64,000 nucleotides of DNA from a bacterium. GTDB lineage: Bacteria > Joyebacterota > Joyebacteria > Joyebacterales > Joyebacteraceae. Positions within the stretch are counted from its first letter, which is position 1; every line of letters begins with the position of its first letter. The DNA lies in contig JAPEKQ010000006.1 in assembly GCA_029990205.1 (NCBI GenBank), positions 1 through 64,000 on the forward strand. Reading direction: 5' to 3'. A model generated the notes under the pieces. It was not told the DNA's origin. It did not search any database and was given only the letters and a program-made list of their open reading frames with translations. Position numbers and translations under genes: made by a program. This document shows, piece by piece, positions 36,352-44,884 of this stretch.

Positions 36352-37098
36352 CTAGATGCTGGCCGTCATGGTCCCGGTGACGATGCTCACCTCGCCGACG
36401 CCGGAGTCGATCCGGATCTTGATGGTCGATTCGCTCGCGCCGTAGGCGGCGTTGACGTACCCGCCATGGGATCGTGTGAGACCCGAGTAGTTGAAGCTCC
36501 CGATGCCCCGGTCGCAGTCGACGTGAACGCCCACTTCGTCGGGAACGTGGATCGTGACCGCGCCGACACCGCTGTCGATGTCGATGGTCAGATCATGCCG
36601 GACATCGTTGGCGTCGATGACCACCTCGCAGACGCCCGAGTCGATGTCGAGCCGCTCGACCATCGCGTCACCGAGGTCGACGCGCGACTCGCCGACGCCC
36701 ATGTCGATCACGAGGTGCGTCGGGACTTCGTCCGAGACATCGAGCGTCCAGAGCGAGTGCGCCTCCTTGTCGATGGAACGACGTCCGAGACTGGGCTGAG
36801 TGATGCGGACGAGCGCCTCTCCGTCGTCGACGCTGTGTTCGACAACGGGCTTCCACTCGGCGAGGTTGTACTCCGCTTCACCCGAGCAGAGAACCGTGGA
36901 GCCTCCCGCAATGGCGAGCTCTCCGATCCCGAGGTCGAGTTCGATGACAGCGCTCCGGGCCGACTCGGTCGGGATCGAGATCATGTCGGTCTGCATCTCG
37001 ATGATCTCGACCGCCGGGCCTCCGCACGCGCATCCGGAGAGCGTCGCGGCCGCGAGTACGGTCACCGCGGCGATGAGCTGTCTACTGGTACGGCGCAT
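36352..37098 (-). CDS. Toast-rack (LiaF/DUF2154-like) lipoprotein
   Basis: This is a 248-residue protein. Lipobox LSGC places the anchor at Cys23. The mature part is all short beta units: IELDLGIGELAIAGGS, then GEAEYNLAEWKPVVEHSVDD, VDLGDAMVERLDIDSGVCE, IDIDSGVGAVTIHVPDEV, typical of toast-rack N-terminal and DUF4097/LiaF-type domains, which form a stacked beta helix. The repeating D-x-G-V-G motif is the rung turn. In Gram-positive bacteria LiaF restrains an antibiotic-stress kinase; here it is a lone lipoprotein and its partner is unknown. GGAGG precedes the ATG at 37098. Confidence 0.78.
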   Translation of the reverse strand: MRRTSRQLIAAVTVLAAATLSGCACGGPAVEIIEMQTDMISIPTESARSAVIELDLGIGELAIAGGSTVLCSGEAEYNLAEWKPVVEHSVDDGEALVRITQPSLGRRSIDKEAHSLWTLDVSDEVPTHLVIDMGVGESRVDLGDAMVERLDIDSGVCEVVIDANDVRHDLTIDIDSGVGAVTIHVPDEVGVHVDCDRGIGSFNYSGLTRSHGGYVNAAYGASESTIKIRIDSGVGEVSIVTGTMTASI

Positions 37099-37358
37099 GA
37101 CGAACCTCCAGTTCCTGGCCTCGTCCGCCGCGTCGGTCGGGCCATCTGTTGACATCACGAGCTTCGGTGCGAGCGATCTCCCACAAGCATAGACACGACA
37201 GAGAGCCCGCGGGTTTCATCGCTGGGTCTCGGTGCCGGGCCGCAGAGGTGCATCCCGCGGCCACGGGGCTTGTGCTTCGACGGTTTCTGGGCTATATGGA
37301 GGAGTGGAGGGCGCTCCGACGGCCCCAGGACAGACGCGGACGGCGTCGTGGAGGTGGC

Positions 37359-37871
37359 ATGGACCAGCGGATCAAGCTTGTGCAGGGCGACATCGCCGAG
37401 AGTGAGGTGGACGCCATCGTCAACGCCGCCAACCCCCGGCTGTCTCCGGGCGGCGGGGTCTCGGGGGCGATCCACCGCGCGGCAGGGGCCGATCTGGCGC
37501 GAGCGTGCGAGGGCTTCGGCGGCTGTCGGACGGGGGAAGCCTGCATCACCGACGGGTACCTGCTGCGCGCCGGCCACGTCATCCATACCGTTGGTCCCGT
37601 GTGGCAGGGCGGCGGAAAGGGTGAGGCCGGGCAGCTGGCGAGCAGCTACCGCGCGAGTCTGCGCGTCGCCGTCGAGCACGACATCAGGACCATCGCATTC
37701 CCGCTCATCAGCGCCGGCATCTACGGGTATCCCATCAGGGACGCGATCAGGATCGCGCTCACCGAGATCGACCGCTTCCTCGCCGGCGACCGGACACTCG
37801 AACACGTCGCCATCGTCGCCTACGACGAGCCGACCCTCGAGCTCGTCAAGGAGATCGCGGCCGCTCTCTGA
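37359..37871 (+). CDS. Macro-domain protein (O-acetyl-ADP-ribose deacetylase/ADP-ribosyl hydrolase-like)
   Basis: This is a 170-residue single macro domain. Key blocks are LVQGDIAESEVDAIVNAANPRL, GGGVSGAIHRAAG, VIHTVGPVW and FPLISAGIYGYPI, the ADP-ribose-binding and catalytic residues of YmdB-type enzymes. Such proteins remove ADP-ribose or hydrolyse O-acetyl-ADP-ribose. The ATG at 37359 has GGAGGTGG upstream; the frame before it is not coding. It is divergent from the toast-rack gene and convergent with the 920-residue protein. No ADP-ribosyltransferase partner is in view. Confidence 0.92.
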   Translation: MDQRIKLVQGDIAESEVDAIVNAANPRLSPGGGVSGAIHRAAGADLARACEGFGGCRTGEACITDGYLLRAGHVIHTVGPVWQGGGKGEAGQLASSYRASLRVAVEHDIRTIAFPLISAGIYGYPIRDAIRIALTEIDRFLAGDRTLEHVAIVAYDEPTLELVKEIAAAL

Positions 37872-37930
37872 GCTTCGCGATGCCTGCCCCGCGATCTCGG
37901 CGATACCCCGCTCTCTGGATCCCGCGACAC

Positions 37931-40693
37931 CTACTCCCTGAGAGTCCGCGTGATCTGGTCGGCCATGTCTCGCCGCATCCCGCGAAGCCAGAGCTGTGCT
38001 TCTCCGTCCTCGTCCAGCAGGATCGTCAGCGGAAGCTGGCCCACGGGGTTGCTGATGCCGAAGTGCTCCCGGGCGTCGTCCGCCGTGATCGTCAGTGAGT
38101 CCTCGTCGGCGGGGCGGTCGGGGAGTCCGTCGAGCTGGATGACCGTGAGCGTCAGTCCGGACGCCTCCCAATCAATCGAGCGAAGCGCGTCGAGCTGGCC
38201 GACGGAAGCCTCGTGACCCGTGATGGTGAGGATGACGAGCCGTCGTCCGTCTCCGATCGCCTCGAGAAGCGGTTCCTTCGTGCTTCCGCGAGTCGCCGTG
38301 ACCGCCGCCTCGTGATCCCACTCTCCCTGAACGAGGTCGGCCGGGTCCCATTCCTCGAGCGGGATGCCGATGTCGAGGTCGAACGCCAGGCTCTCGGCGG
38401 GCGCGACCCGGAACGACTTCGTCACGAATCGCGGCTCGCCTCTCGGATTCCTCAGTCCGCCGAAGAGCCAGTACTCATCAGGCGGGAGCGTCCACTCCAC
38501 TCGACCGTCGCCCTCGGAGAGCTGTCCGAGATACCAGGTCGCGAACCGGCCGTCGCGGAAACGGTTGAGCCTGGAGTGGATCCAGGTTTGGATGTTCTCG
38601 ATCGGCGTGCCCTCGTCGTAGTAGCTGACCACGACGTACGCTTCGTCCTCCGTCGCCTCGACGCTCTCCTCTTCGGCATCGTCTGCCGGGAACGGCTCCA
38701 GCCGCGTCCAGCCGCTTCCGTCCCACGCGTCGATGTAGTCGACGCCGAGCTCGGCCTTCGCCGGGATGCCCTGTCTTCTGAGGAGCCCGACGAGACACGC
38801 CTTCGCCGCCGGGACGTTGGCGACACCCGTGCGCCACGTCTCCTCGGGGGTCGCCACGTGTCCGAACCGTGTGCGGTCGACCTCGGAGACGTGCTCGCGG
38901 AACGCGTCGTGCGTTGCCGCGATCATGTCCGGGAGCGGTTCGCCGGCATCCGTCATGAGAGGGAGTTCGAGCCACCACTCCATGCTTCCCCTCTGGAAGT
39001 AGAGGCGGGGGGAGAGGACGAACATCGTCCACAGTGTGTCGGGGAACTCCGGCGTGCGACCTCTGGTCGCCTCGATCGAGTCGAGCACCTGCGGCAGGAC
39101 CGCGGTGTCGAACTCGTAGAAGTCCTTGACGTCCATCTGCCCGACGACGTCGAGAGCGAGACCCTGTCGTTCGGTCGGGAGAGCCACGATCGCCTCGCTC
39201 CACTCGCCCGCGACCGGCCCGCAGTCGACGAGCGCGTCGGTGAGCGCGCGCGCGTCCGGACGGTCCGCGACGAGCACGACCCAGTCGGATGTCAGCATCG
39301 ACTTCCTGCAACGCTCGAGGTCCCTGCGTGCGATCTCATTCTGATGCACGAGCCAGGAGGCGTCCTCCCGGTCGATGTCGCAGTCCCTTGGCTCGCTCTC
39401 GGGGTGCGGCGGGTAGCGCATCCAGACCGGCGAGTCGAACAGGTCGAGGCCGGGCTCGAGCGTCGCCCTCGTCGTCTCGCCGCCGACGACCGTCGCGAAC
39501 GCCGACCACGGTTCGCCGTCGATCTCCGTCGTCACGATGTAGTCGCCGGGGCCGAGCCTGACTCCGTCGCCGAAGTCGCGTGAGACCAGGGGCGTGGGTC
39601 CGCCGTAGTTGTAGATGTGGATGTGCGCGCGGGGCTCGTCCGAATCTCCAGGTGCCTCGAGCAGATGCTCCGTCGCGTCGGAACCATCGAGCGCGCCCTC
39701 CGGTCGAACGTCCCCGTGAGGGTCGGTAACGATGAGCGTGCCGGCCGTCGTGTAGACGTCGGTCGAGTTGAGGATGACGGCGCCTTCGTCGACCGAGTGC
39801 ACGGTCGCCGCGAGCTCCTCCGGGACCGGAGCCTCGCCGTAGCCGACCGAGAGAACAACGCCCGTCCGCTTCGCGCGTTCGGTGAACCACGTGCGGTCGA
39901 GGCAGACGCCGGCGTCGCACGATTCCATGTAGTGCCATCCCTCTTCGCTTCCGACGTAGACCTCGACCCACGCGTGGTTGCTGTCGACGGTCGTCCACCA
40001 CGGCGTCGAGCAGCTCCGAGCCGGGATGCCCACGCTCCGAAGCGCGCAGATCGTGAGGATCATGTCCTCCTCACAGCGCCCAAGGCCTCGCTCCATCGTT
40101 GTGACGGGGCCCTGGTCGCGTCGCGAGCTCGCGCGGTAGGTCGCCCACTCGCGCGTCATTCTTCCTACGGCGAGCGCTGCCTCGGACATCGTCAGTCCCT
40201 CCACTCTCGGGAGACCGAGTTCACGAAGTGTCCCGCGCCAGTCCTGGGCGGGTTCCTGGCTGACGCGGTGGGGGAGGACGTAGGTGTGGAACGTGTACGG
40301 GTCGATCTCGGCGCCCCACGGCGCGGTCTGCCACGCCTCGACGGCCAGATCGACATTCCTGATGAACAGCTCCGCCGAGAGCGAACCGAGGTCCGCCGAC
40401 GGCATCCACGCGAGCAGGAACTCGGCGGCCTCGCGGTGGACGTCGTCCGCCGCGTCGATGTATCCACGGAGCGCGTCGCCCTCGAAGTGCAGTGAGAGGT
40501 TGCTCTCAACCTGGTCGGCGACGGCGTCGTTCGGCGGCCACGACCATTCGCTCGAGACTGCCACCTCGGCTGCGGCCGTCTGCAGGTCGGGAACGGCGAG
40601 GAACAGGACGCCCGCAAGCACGATCGCAACGGTGCCCGTCGTCCGGATGCCCTGTCCGCGTCCTCGCCTTCCGCTCCTCATCGTACAGTTCAT
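37931..40693 (-). CDS. Exported transglutaminase-like protein with degenerate second TG and thioredoxin-like tail
   Basis: This is a 920-residue protein. A signal segment lies at 20-42. Residues 170-260 form a transglutaminase-like core with Cys207 (GRCEEDMI), His240 (SNHAWVEV) and an acidic residue near 257-260 (YMESCD). Near 625-680 is a second TG-like helix, VPAAKACLVGLLRRQGIPAK, where the expected Cys position is not Cys. Residues of about 793-920 read as a thioredoxin fold (RRLVILTITGHEAS, then LPLTILLDEDGEAQLWLRG), but the C-x-x-C is absent. The start has GGGAG upstream, and the gene overlaps the YigZ stop by 4 bases. A periplasmic processing or scaffold protein is likely. Confidence 0.78.
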   Translation of the reverse strand: MNCTMRSGRRGRGQGIRTTGTVAIVLAGVLFLAVPDLQTAAAEVAVSSEWSWPPNDAVADQVESNLSLHFEGDALRGYIDAADDVHREAAEFLLAWMPSADLGSLSAELFIRNVDLAVEAWQTAPWGAEIDPYTFHTYVLPHRVSQEPAQDWRGTLRELGLPRVEGLTMSEAALAVGRMTREWATYRASSRRDQGPVTTMERGLGRCEEDMILTICALRSVGIPARSCSTPWWTTVDSNHAWVEVYVGSEEGWHYMESCDAGVCLDRTWFTERAKRTGVVLSVGYGEAPVPEELAATVHSVDEGAVILNSTDVYTTAGTLIVTDPHGDVRPEGALDGSDATEHLLEAPGDSDEPRAHIHIYNYGGPTPLVSRDFGDGVRLGPGDYIVTTEIDGEPWSAFATVVGGETTRATLEPGLDLFDSPVWMRYPPHPESEPRDCDIDREDASWLVHQNEIARRDLERCRKSMLTSDWVVLVADRPDARALTDALVDCGPVAGEWSEAIVALPTERQGLALDVVGQMDVKDFYEFDTAVLPQVLDSIEATRGRTPEFPDTLWTMFVLSPRLYFQRGSMEWWLELPLMTDAGEPLPDMIAATHDAFREHVSEVDRTRFGHVATPEETWRTGVANVPAAKACLVGLLRRQGIPAKAELGVDYIDAWDGSGWTRLEPFPADDAEEESVEATEDEAYVVVSYYDEGTPIENIQTWIHSRLNRFRDGRFATWYLGQLSEGDGRVEWTLPPDEYWLFGGLRNPRGEPRFVTKSFRVAPAESLAFDLDIGIPLEEWDPADLVQGEWDHEAAVTATRGSTKEPLLEAIGDGRRLVILTITGHEASVGQLDALRSIDWEASGLTLTVIQLDGLPDRPADEDSLTITADDAREHFGISNPVGQLPLTILLDEDGEAQLWLRGMRRDMADQITRTLRE

Positions 40694-41346
40694 CGGTCTT
40701 CTCCCGTCTCGGGGTGTGCGCTCTCAAGTGGAACCTGTGTCAGCCTGGCCGTGCCGCTTGTCAGTCCGGCTGCGGCCTCGGTGAATGTCCTGATGTGTTC
40801 ATCCGGGATCTTTATCCGGATGACGACACGCTCTCCGAACGTCTCGGACAGCACGGTAACTTCGAAGTCGGGGAGCGTGTGGCGTACGGTCTCGAGCAGC
40901 GCGTAGTCGAGCTCGAGGTCGAAGACGGACGTTGCGACGAGCTCGCGTGTGGGGAGTGCCTCGAGCGCGTGCTTGACCCCGCCGCTGTAGGCGCGGACGA
41001 GTCCCCCCTTCCCGAGCTTGACCCCGCCATAGTATCGGGTCACGACGGCCACGACGTCGCCCACGTCGCTGTGGACGAGCACGTGGAGCATGGGGCGTCC
41101 CGCGGTCCCGTGCGGTTCGCCGTCATCGGACATGCCGACGCGGCTCGTGTCGCCCGGCGGTCCGACGACGTATGCCCAGCAGTTGTGTGTGGCGCCGGCG
41201 AACTCGGCGCTCACCGCGGCGACGAACGCCTTGGCGTCCTCGACCGTCGGCGCGTGCCCGACGGTCGCGATGAAACGACTGCGGTCGATCGTCTCTTCGA
41301 CGCGAGCGCGGTCCGCCGGGATGGCGTATCGTCCGGGTGCGCTCAT
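40690..41346 (-). CDS. yigZ: YigZ/IMPACT-family protein
   Basis: This is a 218-residue protein with the IMPACT N-terminal domain (RSRFIATVGHAPTVEDAKAF, THNCWAYVVG, DDGEPHGTAGRPML, VAVVTRYYGGVKLGKGGLVRAYSG) and the short YigZ C-terminal domain (VFDLELDYALLETVRHTL). The family affects translation stress (IMPACT in eukaryotes) and glutathione metabolism in some bacteria; its biochemical role here is unknown. Its stop overlaps the start of the 920-residue gene by 4 bases, so the two are probably one transcript. The start at 41346 lacks a strong Shine-Dalgarno. Confidence 0.9.
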   Translation of the reverse strand: MSAPGRYAIPADRARVEETIDRSRFIATVGHAPTVEDAKAFVAAVSAEFAGATHNCWAYVVGPPGDTSRVGMSDDGEPHGTAGRPMLHVLVHSDVGDVVAVVTRYYGGVKLGKGGLVRAYSGGVKHALEALPTRELVATSVFDLELDYALLETVRHTLPDFEVTVLSETFGERVVIRIKIPDEHIRTFTEAAAGLTSGTARLTQVPLESAHPETGEDR

Positions 41347-41703
41347 CGCGAAGCTGCCGTGTAGGGGTTCATGATGCGGATGGTATCACACCCTTCGCCA
41401 CGGGGCGAACCGTCGCTCATATCTTGTGGTCCGGACGCGCGTTAGGCTGGAGTTGGTTCTTGACCGTGGGCCGAAAAATGCTTGACGAGAGCCGCCAAAA
41501 CTTGGTATACTCCCGGTACGTGGGCAAACCGTTCAAGACCACCGTCGGCGGCGGTAGACGTCGCTGTCGCGACGGAACAGCGTTGCGAGCGGCCTGGATT
41601 TGAGACAGCGACAACGAAGTAGAGAGAAAGGGGGAGCGGACAGAGAACCCGTTCGTTATTGTTGTTGTGTATGGTTGTTGGTCTCCATTGGGGAGGAAGA
41701 ACG
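41347..41703. other. Intergenic region with promoter and long structured leader
   Basis: It holds the promoter at 41482-41511 and about 186 bases of probable leader for the Cys-rich PPC-like gene. The leader contains several GC-rich short inverted repeats (for example CGTCGC, TGTC, GCGACG near 41560). No gene was recognised before the promoter. Confidence 0.6.
41482..41511 (+). promoter_or_regulatory. Sigma70-like promoter of the PPC-like gene pair
   Basis: TTGACG (41482-41487), 18 bases, TATACT (41506-41511). The start codon at 41704 is about 190 bases further on. Confidence 0.7.
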
Positions 41704-42762
41704 ATGAGATTCGCTAGCTTTGCAGTCGTGCTGGTGCTTGCCCTGAGCGTGTGTGCTCTCGCCGTGACGCCGAACAATGTCATGCCCGAGAAGAACAACG
41801 TCGTGCACGGCGTGAACGTCCCGAGCGGCCGCGTCGGTGGTGAGGACATCGCCACGGCGACCGTCGTCGGCGCTCTGCCGTATACGGACGCCGGCAACAC
41901 CTGCGTCTTCATCGACGACTATGACGAGGAGTGCCCGTACACCGGTTCGACCTCGCCTGACTGCGTCTACGCCTTCACGCCGGCCGCCGACGTGCTCGTC
42001 GACATGTTCCTCTGCATGTCCTCGTACGACACGAAGATCTACGTGTACGAGAACGCCTACACGCCTGGCGTCCCGTTCCTCTGCGTTGACGACGCTTCCG
42101 CGTGTGGCGACTTCAACACGTACCTCTACCAGTCGTGGATCACCGACGCCGCGCTGGTCGGTGGCAACACGTACTACATCGTCGTCGACGGTTACGGTGG
42201 TGACTGTGGCGACTACATTCTCGACATCTACGAGGTCGAGGAGTGCATCGTCGAGTGCCCGCCGGATGCGATCTACGAGGGCGAGCCTGACTGCTACGAC
42301 GAGTACAACGATCTGTTCAACGCTGGCTGCAACAACGTGCCCGAGGCCTACTCGGTCGTGGATTGCTCCAACGAGACGATCGTCATCTGCGGCACCACCG
42401 GCGTCTTCCCGTTCGCTGGTTCGACGTACCGCGACACCGACTGGTACATGCTGACGCTGGACGAGCCGGCGACCATCACCATCGGTGCCGAGTCCGAGGC
42501 CGGTCTGCTTCTCGGCTTCGTCGACATGTCGGCCGGTTGCGCCAACGCAGCCTTCTACAGCTCCATCACGGCTGCCAAGTGCACCTACACGACGCTCAGC
42601 TACACGCTGCCGGCTGGCCAGAGTGTGGTGTTCGTCTCGACGGACGCCTGGGACCTCGGCTACGTCTGCGGTTCGGACTACTACCTCACGATCGACGGCT
42701 ACGAGTGCACGTCGCCGGTCGAGGAGACGACCTGGGGCTCCATCAAGTCGCTCTACAGGTAG
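41704..42762 (+). CDS. Secreted Cys-rich PPC-like protein, paralogue 1, with WGSIKSLYR terminus
   Basis: This is a 352-residue protein. The signal peptide is about 1-21. Two beta domains follow that resemble bacterial pre-peptidase C-terminal (PPC) units: VGGEDIATATVVGALPYTDAGNT to SYDTKIYVYENAY, then DDASACGDFNTYLYQS, YYIVVDGYGGDCGDYIL; and, in the second half, TDWYMLTLDEPATITIGAES, YYLTIDGYECTSP. Many Cys sit in pairs and probably form disulfides outside the cell. The C-terminus is EETTWGSIKSLYR with no FlgD-type sorting tail. Start 41704 has GGGAGGAAG. Its closest neighbour in sequence is the next gene. Function unknown; PPC units often sit beside secreted proteases. Confidence 0.8.
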   Translation: MRFASFAVVLVLALSVCALAVTPNNVMPEKNNVVHGVNVPSGRVGGEDIATATVVGALPYTDAGNTCVFIDDYDEECPYTGSTSPDCVYAFTPAADVLVDMFLCMSSYDTKIYVYENAYTPGVPFLCVDDASACGDFNTYLYQSWITDAALVGGNTYYIVVDGYGGDCGDYILDIYEVEECIVECPPDAIYEGEPDCYDEYNDLFNAGCNNVPEAYSVVDCSNETIVICGTTGVFPFAGSTYRDTDWYMLTLDEPATITIGAESEAGLLLGFVDMSAGCANAAFYSSITAAKCTYTTLSYTLPAGQSVVFVSTDAWDLGYVCGSDYYLTIDGYECTSPVEETTWGSIKSLYR

Positions 42763-42812
42763 TCTGAGAAGCACGCAGGATGTTCGGGATTCCCGAACAG
42801 AAAGCAACATCG

Positions 42813-42844
42813 GACTCCGCCCGGTCTTCGGATCGGGCGGAGTC
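42813..42844 (+). terminator. Terminator between the PPC-like paralogues
   Basis: Arms of 11 bases (GACTCCGCCCG and complement) with a 10-base loop, followed by TTGTT. A small hairpin (GTTCGGGA, TCCCGAAC) precedes it at 42782-42798. Confidence 0.75.
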
Positions 42845-42858
42845 TTGTTAGGGGGACA

Positions 42859-42923
42859 CGGAGCATGCACGCGGAGCATGCGGACGGAGTAGGGATACGG
42901 AGCATGTACACGGAGAGGAGTGC
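42859..42923. repeat. 13-base tandem repeat, five units, in the leader of paralogue 2
   Basis: CGGAGCATG begins units at 42859, 42872 and 42898; degenerate units start at 42885 (CGGAGTAGG) and 42911 (CGGAGAGGA). The period is exactly 13 bases. The last unit supplies the GAGAGGAG ribosome-binding site of the gene at 42927. Confidence 0.75.
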
Positions 42924-42926
42924 GCC

Positions 42927-44036
42927 ATGAGAGTCACCGTCTTCGCAATGGTCCTCATTCCCATGCTGGCCTGTGGTGCGCAGGTCGGTGCTGCGTCACC
43001 CGGGATCCCGTCCGAGGATGTGTTGTCTCCGAGCGCGGCCGTGCCCCTCTTGGCGGCCGCGGTGGCGTCCGCCAAGAGCGACGCGCACGTGAGCGGAGTG
43101 AACATCCCCGACGGCCGGGCCGGCGGTGAGACCATCGAGACCGCGGTCGTCATCCCCGCGATCCCCTTCACGGACACCGGCGACACGTGTCCATTCGCGG
43201 ACGACTACGAGGAGATGTGTCCTTACGGTTCGAACTCACCCGACTGTGTGTACTCCTTCGCGCCGGAAGCGAACATGCTCATCGACATCAATCTCTGCCT
43301 GTCTGACTACGACACGAAGGTGTTCGTCTACGAGAACGACGTCTCCGGGTTCGTCGCGTGCAACGATGACAACTTCGCGTGCGACACACCCAACTTCCTC
43401 TACCAGTCCTGGCTGACCGATGTGCAGGTCTACGCGGGCAACATCTATTACATCGTTGTCGACGGGTACTCGGGCGACTGCGGCGAGTACGTGCTCGATG
43501 TCCACGACTCGTGGGACTGCATCGTGGACTGTCCGGGTGATGCGCTGCTCGAAGGGGAGGTCGATTGCTACGACGGATACGTGGATGACTACAACGGCGG
43601 CTGTGGCAGCGTCCCCGTGGTGTTCACCTCCGTGGACTGCTCGAATGAGCCGATCACGATCTGCGGCACGGGTGGTGTGTACGCCATGGGCGGCCTGCTC
43701 TACAGAGACACCGACTGGTACATGCTCACGCTCGATGCGCCCGCGACAGTGACGGTCGGTGTCTACGCGGAGTTCCCCCCGCTTGTGGGGCTGCTTGACT
43801 ACACCAGCGGTTGCGCCGGGGTCGAGTTCTACGACTATGCCACGCCGTGGCGATGCGAGTACGACGAGGTGACGGTGACGCTCCCGGCTGGGGAGACGCC
43901 CGTGTTCGTCGCGACCGCGACATGGGAGACAGGGGACGAGTGCGGTTCCGTCTACTACATTACCATTGACGGCTACGAGTGCACGTCGCCTGTCGAGGAG
44001 CGGAGCTGGGGCTCGATCAAGTCGCTCTACCGGTAG
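42927..44036 (+). CDS. Secreted Cys-rich PPC-like protein, paralogue 2, with WGSIKSLYR terminus
   Basis: This is a 369-residue protein. The signal peptide covers about 1-25. It shares the whole plan of its upstream paralogue: VSGVNIPDGRAGGETIETAVV, DTGDTCPFADDYEEMCPYG, SDYDTKVFVYEN, FLYQSWLTDVQ, YYIVVDGYSGDCGEYVLDVHD, then the second half TDWYMLTLDAPATVTVGVYA and YYITIDGYECTSP. It ends EERSWGSIKSLYR; its last nine residues are identical to those of paralogue 1. It therefore arose by tandem duplication and has diverged outside conserved strands. Its stop overlaps the convergent znuB gene by 10 bases. The terminal block is a candidate export or anchoring signal. Confidence 0.8.
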   Translation: MRVTVFAMVLIPMLACGAQVGAASPGIPSEDVLSPSAAVPLLAAAVASAKSDAHVSGVNIPDGRAGGETIETAVVIPAIPFTDTGDTCPFADDYEEMCPYGSNSPDCVYSFAPEANMLIDINLCLSDYDTKVFVYENDVSGFVACNDDNFACDTPNFLYQSWLTDVQVYAGNIYYIVVDGYSGDCGEYVLDVHDSWDCIVDCPGDALLEGEVDCYDGYVDDYNGGCGSVPVVFTSVDCSNEPITICGTGGVYAMGGLLYRDTDWYMLTLDAPATVTVGVYAEFPPLVGLLDYTSGCAGVEFYDYATPWRCEYDEVTVTLPAGETPVFVATATWETGDECGSVYYITIDGYECTSPVEERSWGSIKSLYR

Positions 44037-44884
44037 GGGAGTCTCAGCCCGCCGTGCGGCCGGGTCAGGGCGATGGTGATGAGGTACGCGGCGCCGGTGA
44101 TGGCGACGATGGTGGCGCCGGCGGGGAGTTCGGGAGAGTAGCTCGCGGCGAGGCCGACGAACGTGAAGAGCGCCGTGAGGATAGCCCCGCCGAGCATCAT
44201 CCGGGAGAGGCGGTCCGCGAAGCGTCCGGCGATCGCCGCGGGAATCGTCAGGAGCGCGAGCATCATCACGATGCCGGCGACGAGCACGAGCAGCACGGTG
44301 GTCAGTGCGGTCAGCACGAGCAGCGTCATGAAGAGAGCGTCGACCCGCAGTCCGCGAGCGCGGGCGAACTCCTCGTCGAAGCAGACGGCGGACAGCTGGT
44401 CGTGGAGGAGGACGGCAGCGGCGACCACCACGGCGTCGAGCGCGGCGAGGAGCCAGAGCTCGCGCGCCGAGACGACGAGGATGTTGCCGAAGAGGTAGCT
44501 CATCAGGTCGACGCCGTACCCCGGCGTTCTCGCCAGGAACAACACCCCTGCCGACATACCGATGGCCCAGACCGCGCCGATGACGGTGTCGGTCCGCTCT
44601 CTCGCGCGAGTGGCTGCGAACCCGATGACGAACGCGGCGATCAGCGCGGCGGCCAGAGCCCCGTGGAGCGGCTCGAGCCACGTCCAACCGTGGACGCGGT
44701 CGAGGTAGACCGCGGCGCCGATCCCTCCCAGCACGCAGTGCGCGATCCCCCCGGCCATGTAGGTGATGCGTCGGACGACGACGAGCGAGCCGACGACGCC
44801 GCACGCGACGCTCGCCATCGCGCCGGCGAGCAGGGCGTTGCGCAGGAATGCGTGTGTAGCGACCGCGGACAGGAACTCAGTCAT
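44027..44884 (-). CDS. znuB: Zinc/manganese-type ABC transporter permease
   Basis: This is a 285-residue protein with about eight membrane segments (for example LAGAMASVACGVVGSLVVVRR, AALIAAFVIGFAA, VLVLTALTTVLLVLVAGIVMMLALLTIPAAIAGRFA). It matches the ZnuB/AbcB family of metal-uptake permeases, including the GGIAHCVLGGIGAAVYL and IPAAIAGRFADRLSRM blocks. It is the last gene of the znuACB operon on the minus strand, overlapping znuC by 8 bases. Its stop overlaps the convergent secreted paralogue by 10 bases. Confidence 0.92.
   Translation of the reverse strand: MTEFLSAVATHAFLRNALLAGAMASVACGVVGSLVVVRRITYMAGGIAHCVLGGIGAAVYLDRVHGWTWLEPLHGALAAALIAAFVIGFAATRARERTDTVIGAVWAIGMSAGVLFLARTPGYGVDLMSYLFGNILVVSARELWLLAALDAVVVAAAVLLHDQLSAVCFDEEFARARGLRVDALFMTLLVLTALTTVLLVLVAGIVMMLALLTIPAAIAGRFADRLSRMMLGGAILTALFTFVGLAASYSPELPAGATIVAITGAAYLITIALTRPHGGLRLPYR

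Noticed and set aside
37149-37358. N-terminal extension of the macro-domain protein
   Set aside because: No domain similarity; ATG 37359 has a clear Shine-Dalgarno and starts the macro fold correctly.
42782-42844. Two hairpins read as an attenuator
   Set aside because: They follow the stop codon and end in a T-rich tail, so a terminator is simpler.
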